A stretch of DNA of 52,911 nucleotides, from positions 1 through 52,911 of the forward strand of contig CAJOFA010000018.1 of the NCBI GenBank assembly GCA_905233985.1, given 5' to 3'. Position numbers and translations under genes: made by a program. Under the pieces are notes generated by a model that saw nothing but the letters and a program-made list of their open reading frames with translations, was not told the DNA's origin and ran no database searches. Below, in pieces: positions 50,260 to 52,911 of this stretch (the first letter of the stretch is position 1; every line of letters begins with the position of its first letter). The DNA is from an uncultured Prevotella sp. (GTDB lineage: Bacteria; Bacteroidota; Bacteroidia; Bacteroidales; Bacteroidaceae).

Positions 50260-52160
50260 TGAAGAAAATGAAAAGATTTCTTGGACTTGTCCTCTTGACG
50301 TGTAGCGTGACGCTGAGTAGCCATGCTGCCACATTCAATGCTTTCTCTGCCTATGGTGCAGACGGTGACTCGCTCTCCTTGCCCGAGGTTGTCGTGACAG
50401 GTACACGTAACGCTGTTGATGTGCGTCATCTGCCCATGACTGTCACGGTCGTCGGTCGTGAGACGCTGACCGAGCAGCACCAGACCTCGCTGCTGCCGAC
50501 GCTGATGCAGCAGGTGCCCGGGCTCTTTGTCACCTCACGTGCCATGATGGGCTACGGCGTGTCAACAGGTGCAGCCGGAGGCATTAACCTGCGTGGCATC
50601 ACGGGCGACTCAGGACAGCTGATGGTGCTCATCGACGGTCATCCGCAGTATCAGGGCATCTACGGCCACCCCATTGCCGACAGCTATCAGACGCTGATGG
50701 CCGAGCGTGTCGAGGTGCTGCGTGGACCCGCTTCGGTGCTCTATGGTAGCAATGCGATGGGTGGTGTCATCAACATCGTCACCCGCCAGCCCCTGAGCCG
50801 TTGTGGAACGGCGACCAACGTGAACATCGGCGTGGGCAGCTACGGCACCGTACAGGTGGATGTCAGCAACCAAGTACGTAGCGGCAGGTTCAGCAGCACG
50901 GTGGCGGCACAGTATGGGCGCACCGACAACCACCGTCCCCGTATGGGCTTCGAGCAGTATGGCGGCTACGTGAAGCTGGCCTACGACATCAACGACCATT
51001 GGAACACCTATCTTGATGCCAACCTGACGCGCTTCAACGCCTCTTACCCGGGTTCAGAGTCATCACCCCTCTACGATGCCGACCAATGGATTACCCGTGG
51101 CGTCGTCTCTGCCGCGCTGGAGAACCACTACGGCTGCACCAGCGGAGCCCTGAGCGTCTATACCAACTTCGGACGCCATAAGATTGACGACGGCACTGCC
51201 GACCCCGCTTCGCCCACCCAGCGCTATTTCCGTTCGAAGGATGCGCTGACAGGCATCTCGCTCTATCAGAGTGCCCGGCTGTTTGAGGGCAACCGCGTCA
51301 CCGTCGGCATCGACTACCAGCACATCTATGGCAACGCCTACTACACGTCGAAGGCAACGGGCGACGTGCTCGACACGCCCAACAAGCAGAGCGGCAAGTC
51401 CTATCGCAACGAGATAGCAGGCTATGTCGATGTCCGTCAGGACCTGACCGACTGGCTCACCGTTGACGCGGGCATCCGTCTCGACCACCACAGCATCACC
51501 GGCACCGAGTGGATACCCCAAGCAGGCGTCGTCGTCCGCCCCATCCGGACGGGCGAGGCCAAGTTCATGGCCAGCAAGGGATTCCGCAACCCCACCATGC
51601 GCGAGATGTATCTCTATCCCCCCTCGAACACCGACCTGGAGCCCGAGCGCCTGTGGAACTATGAGCTGTCGTGGCGTCATCGCACGAGCGAGCTGACCTA
51701 CGGCTTAAACCTCTTCTACATCAAGGGCGACAACATGATACAGACAGTGAACCGCCAGAACGTCAACACGGGCGAGATAGAGAACTGGGGCATCGAGCTG
51801 GAACTGAAATACCCCCTCCTCCGTTGCCTCAACGTGACGCTCAACACGTCAACCCTGCACATGAAGAACAAGATCGTCGCAGCGCCCGAGGCCATGAGCA
51901 GTCTCGGCTTGGACTACCACTGTGGCAAGTGGACCGCCATCCTCGGCCTGCAGTATATCAATAACCTCTATACCGCCGTCGGCGACGCCGAGACGAAGGA
52001 CAGCTTCACCCTGCTCAACGCCAGCGTCAGCTATGCCCTCACCCGCAACGTCAGCCTCTGGGCCCGCGGCGAGAACCTGCTGGCACAGAAGTACGAGATC
52101 AACCTCGGCTATCCCATGCCCCGCGCCACCTTCATGGGCGGTGTCAGCTTAGATTTTTGA
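50259..52160 (+). CDS. TonB-dependent outer-membrane receptor (BtuB-size)
   Basis: 633 residues. Leader, then a TonB-box-like LPEVVVTGTRN (about 41-51), plug domain (VDVRHLPMTVTVVGRETL to VEVLRGPASVLYGSNAMGGVINIVT) and a 22-strand barrel ending GGVSLDF. The size is that of vitamin or metal receptors such as BtuB, not of 1000-residue SusC glycan importers, and no SusD follows. The start overlaps the GH9 stop by 1 base. An ECF S-component comes 45 bp later, so the ligand may be a vitamin, metal chelate or small glycoside. Confidence 0.9.
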   Translation: MKKMKRFLGLVLLTCSVTLSSHAATFNAFSAYGADGDSLSLPEVVVTGTRNAVDVRHLPMTVTVVGRETLTEQHQTSLLPTLMQQVPGLFVTSRAMMGYGVSTGAAGGINLRGITGDSGQLMVLIDGHPQYQGIYGHPIADSYQTLMAERVEVLRGPASVLYGSNAMGGVINIVTRQPLSRCGTATNVNIGVGSYGTVQVDVSNQVRSGRFSSTVAAQYGRTDNHRPRMGFEQYGGYVKLAYDINDHWNTYLDANLTRFNASYPGSESSPLYDADQWITRGVVSAALENHYGCTSGALSVYTNFGRHKIDDGTADPASPTQRYFRSKDALTGISLYQSARLFEGNRVTVGIDYQHIYGNAYYTSKATGDVLDTPNKQSGKSYRNEIAGYVDVRQDLTDWLTVDAGIRLDHHSITGTEWIPQAGVVVRPIRTGEAKFMASKGFRNPTMREMYLYPPSNTDLEPERLWNYELSWRHRTSELTYGLNLFYIKGDNMIQTVNRQNVNTGEIENWGIELELKYPLLRCLNVTLNTSTLHMKNKIVAAPEAMSSLGLDYHCGKWTAILGLQYINNLYTAVGDAETKDSFTLLNASVSYALTRNVSLWARGENLLAQKYEINLGYPMPRATFMGGVSLDF

Positions 52161-52184
52161 AGTTTGAAATTGGAAGTTTGAAGT
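52157..52184. repeat. Four 7-bp repeats upstream of the ECF S-component
   Basis: TTGAAGT, TTGAAAT, TGGAAGT, TTGAAGT; they overlap the receptor stop codon and end 21 bp before the next ATG. Confidence 0.8.
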
Positions 52185-52205
52185 TTAATTATCAACTAAA
52201 AAGAT

Positions 52206-52730
52206 ATGGAAGCAAACGTAAGACTTTATTCATTCAACTATGACGAGGTGAAGACCTATGTGTGGGCGGCGGTGTTCGTGGCCTGCAACCTGGTGTTGCC
52301 TCAAGTGTGTCACCTCATTCCCGACGGCGGCATCGTCTTTGCGCCCCTGTCGTTCGTCATCCTCGCCGGAGCCTATAAGTTCGGATGGAAGACCGGCCTG
52401 CTCGCAGCCCTTGCCTCGCCGCTGGTGAACCATGCCGTCACCGGCATGCCCGCCTGGGAAGTCATGCCCGTCATGACGCTGAAGCTCGCCACCCTCGCCA
52501 TTGTCGCAGGTCTCGTACCTCGTACCTCGTACCTCGCACCTCGAGCCTCCCACCTCGCGCTCCTCGCCTCGCTCCTTGTCGTCATCCTTGTGGCAGAGGC
52601 TGTCGGCGCCCTGGGTGAGCTGGCTCTCACCGGAGGCATCAGCGCCACCGTTGCCGACTTCACCGTCGGCTGGCCCGGCCTGCTGCTGCAGCTCTTCGGC
52701 ACCTGGTTCCTTCTAACCAAGCTCAAGTAA
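52206..52730 (+). CDS. ECF transporter S-component-like membrane protein
   Basis: 174 residues, about six helices: VAAVFVACNLVLPQVCHLIP-like first helix, then PLSFVILAGAYKFGWKTGLLAALASPLVNHAVTGMP, typical of ECF substrate-binding subunits. No ECF ATPase or T subunit is in the window. The loop PRTSYLAPRASHLALLAS is encoded by a 7-bp repeat array (52514-52555). It follows the TonB-dependent receptor directly, so the pair would bring one ligand across both membranes. A terminator follows at 52774. Confidence 0.75.
   Translation: MEANVRLYSFNYDEVKTYVWAAVFVACNLVLPQVCHLIPDGGIVFAPLSFVILAGAYKFGWKTGLLAALASPLVNHAVTGMPAWEVMPVMTLKLATLAIVAGLVPRTSYLAPRASHLALLASLLVVILVAEAVGALGELALTGGISATVADFTVGWPGLLLQLFGTWFLLTKLK
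52514..52555. repeat. Six 7-bp units in the ECF S-component gene
   Basis: CGTACCT three times without mismatch, then CGCACCT, CGAGCCT and CCCACCT, in frame. They encode a loop between membrane helices. Confidence 0.88.
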
Positions 52731-52773
52731 AATTTGAAAAAGCTTAACGTTAGATGTTAGAATGTTAGAAAAT

Positions 52774-52801
52774 GACCGCCCCTATTTGGAGCGGTTTTTT
52801 T
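52774..52801 (+). terminator. Terminator of the lacI-GH9-receptor operon
   Basis: ACCGC (52775-52779) pairs with GCGGT (52791-52795), with CC/GG pairing inside, followed by seven T residues. Three loose 7-bp TGTTAGA-like units precede it (52748-52769). Confidence 0.8.
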
Positions 52802-52809
52802 ATGCTTCC

Positions 52810-52911
52810 TTGGGGTCTTGGAGATATCTTCCGTGCGCTATCCGGATAGTCTCTATGGGTCGTCCGAATATCTCCTTTACCCCCATAGGGATGCTTCCTT
52901 TGAGTCATAGG
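52810..52911. repeat. Probable fourth array with 22-bp period, cut by the window end
   Basis: Units start at 52810, 52832, 52854 and 52876, with a partial one at 52898. Each ends in ATnnCTYC (ATATCTTC, ATAGTCTC, ATATCTCC, ATGCTTC). It includes the perfect palindrome CTATCCGGATAG (52838-52849) and arms GGAGATAT/ATATCTCC. The period is clear but the units are diverged. No gene is seen here. Confidence 0.55.

Noticed and set aside
49441..50334. 297-codon open frame on the minus strand
   Set aside because: Antisense to the GH9 3' half; explained by GC-rich codons.

Overview
The window looks like chromosome from a Prevotella-like member of the Bacteroidales. Most start regions carry the Bacteroidetes -7 box TAnnTTTG, Shine-Dalgarno sequences are nearly absent, and the gene set fits: PorQ of the type IX secretion system, DUF4954, DUF1573, DUF6057, an MBG-repeat surface protein and a cellobiose phosphorylase very like clostridial CbpA. 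Genes lie in compact runs with short gaps or overlaps. The species is inferred, not proven.

Layout. 1-1430: an NYN-domain nuclease gene behind a short terminator-bearing leader, then a promoter-driven, highly structured candidate RNA. 1490-4800: two small unknown proteins overlapping a large secreted MBG-repeat protein. 4800-6600: an AAA/DUF4143 ATPase flanked on both sides by arrays of 22-bp palindromic repeats. 6600-14730 (minus): ICMT-like methyltransferase, haem-motif beta-propeller lipoprotein, DUF6057 membrane protein, M16 peptidase, DUF4954. 14750-24850: nagB (plus); hflX, SH3 protein, tatD, polyprenyl synthase and tonB (minus operon); porQ-cmk (plus). 21820-30400 (minus operon): alpha-2-macroglobulin, DUF1573, meaB, ispH. 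30550-32390 (minus): greA then a MATE transporter. 32600-38260 (plus): an orphan secreted protein, a fused ADP-forming acyl-CoA synthetase, cellobiose phosphorylase. 38310-40080 (minus): two small membrane proteins and an MFS transporter. 40234-45756 (plus): clpB, tRNA-Ser(GGA), exbB, a membrane protein, two exbD genes, an Lrp regulator. 45761-46291 (minus): dihydrofolate reductase. 46390-52730 (plus): operator-like palindromes, a small RNA candidate, and a lacI, GH9, TonB-dependent receptor, ECF S-component operon.

How genes work together. GH9 cellulase and cellobiose phosphorylase suggest cellulose or beta-glucan breakdown ending in phosphorolysis. ExbB/ExbD and the distant TonB would energise the receptor. 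PorQ and the MBG protein's C-terminal tail point to type IX export. The meaB and acyl-CoA synthetase genes suit propionate/acetate metabolism.

The most unusual content is repetitive, in two families. (1) Arrays of locus-specific 7-bp units occur at about a dozen sites. Some sit in-frame inside unrelated proteins, nearly always in loops or signal peptides. Others sit directly upstream of -7 boxes, where the -33 element should be. A one-unit change shifts the reading frame or moves promoter elements, so these are candidate phase-variable switches. (2) Arrays with an exact or near-exact 22-bp period, about two helical turns, whose units are palindromes, with the palindrome differing between loci and even within a locus. 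A three-armed GC-rich repeat also lies in-frame inside the dihydrofolate reductase gene.
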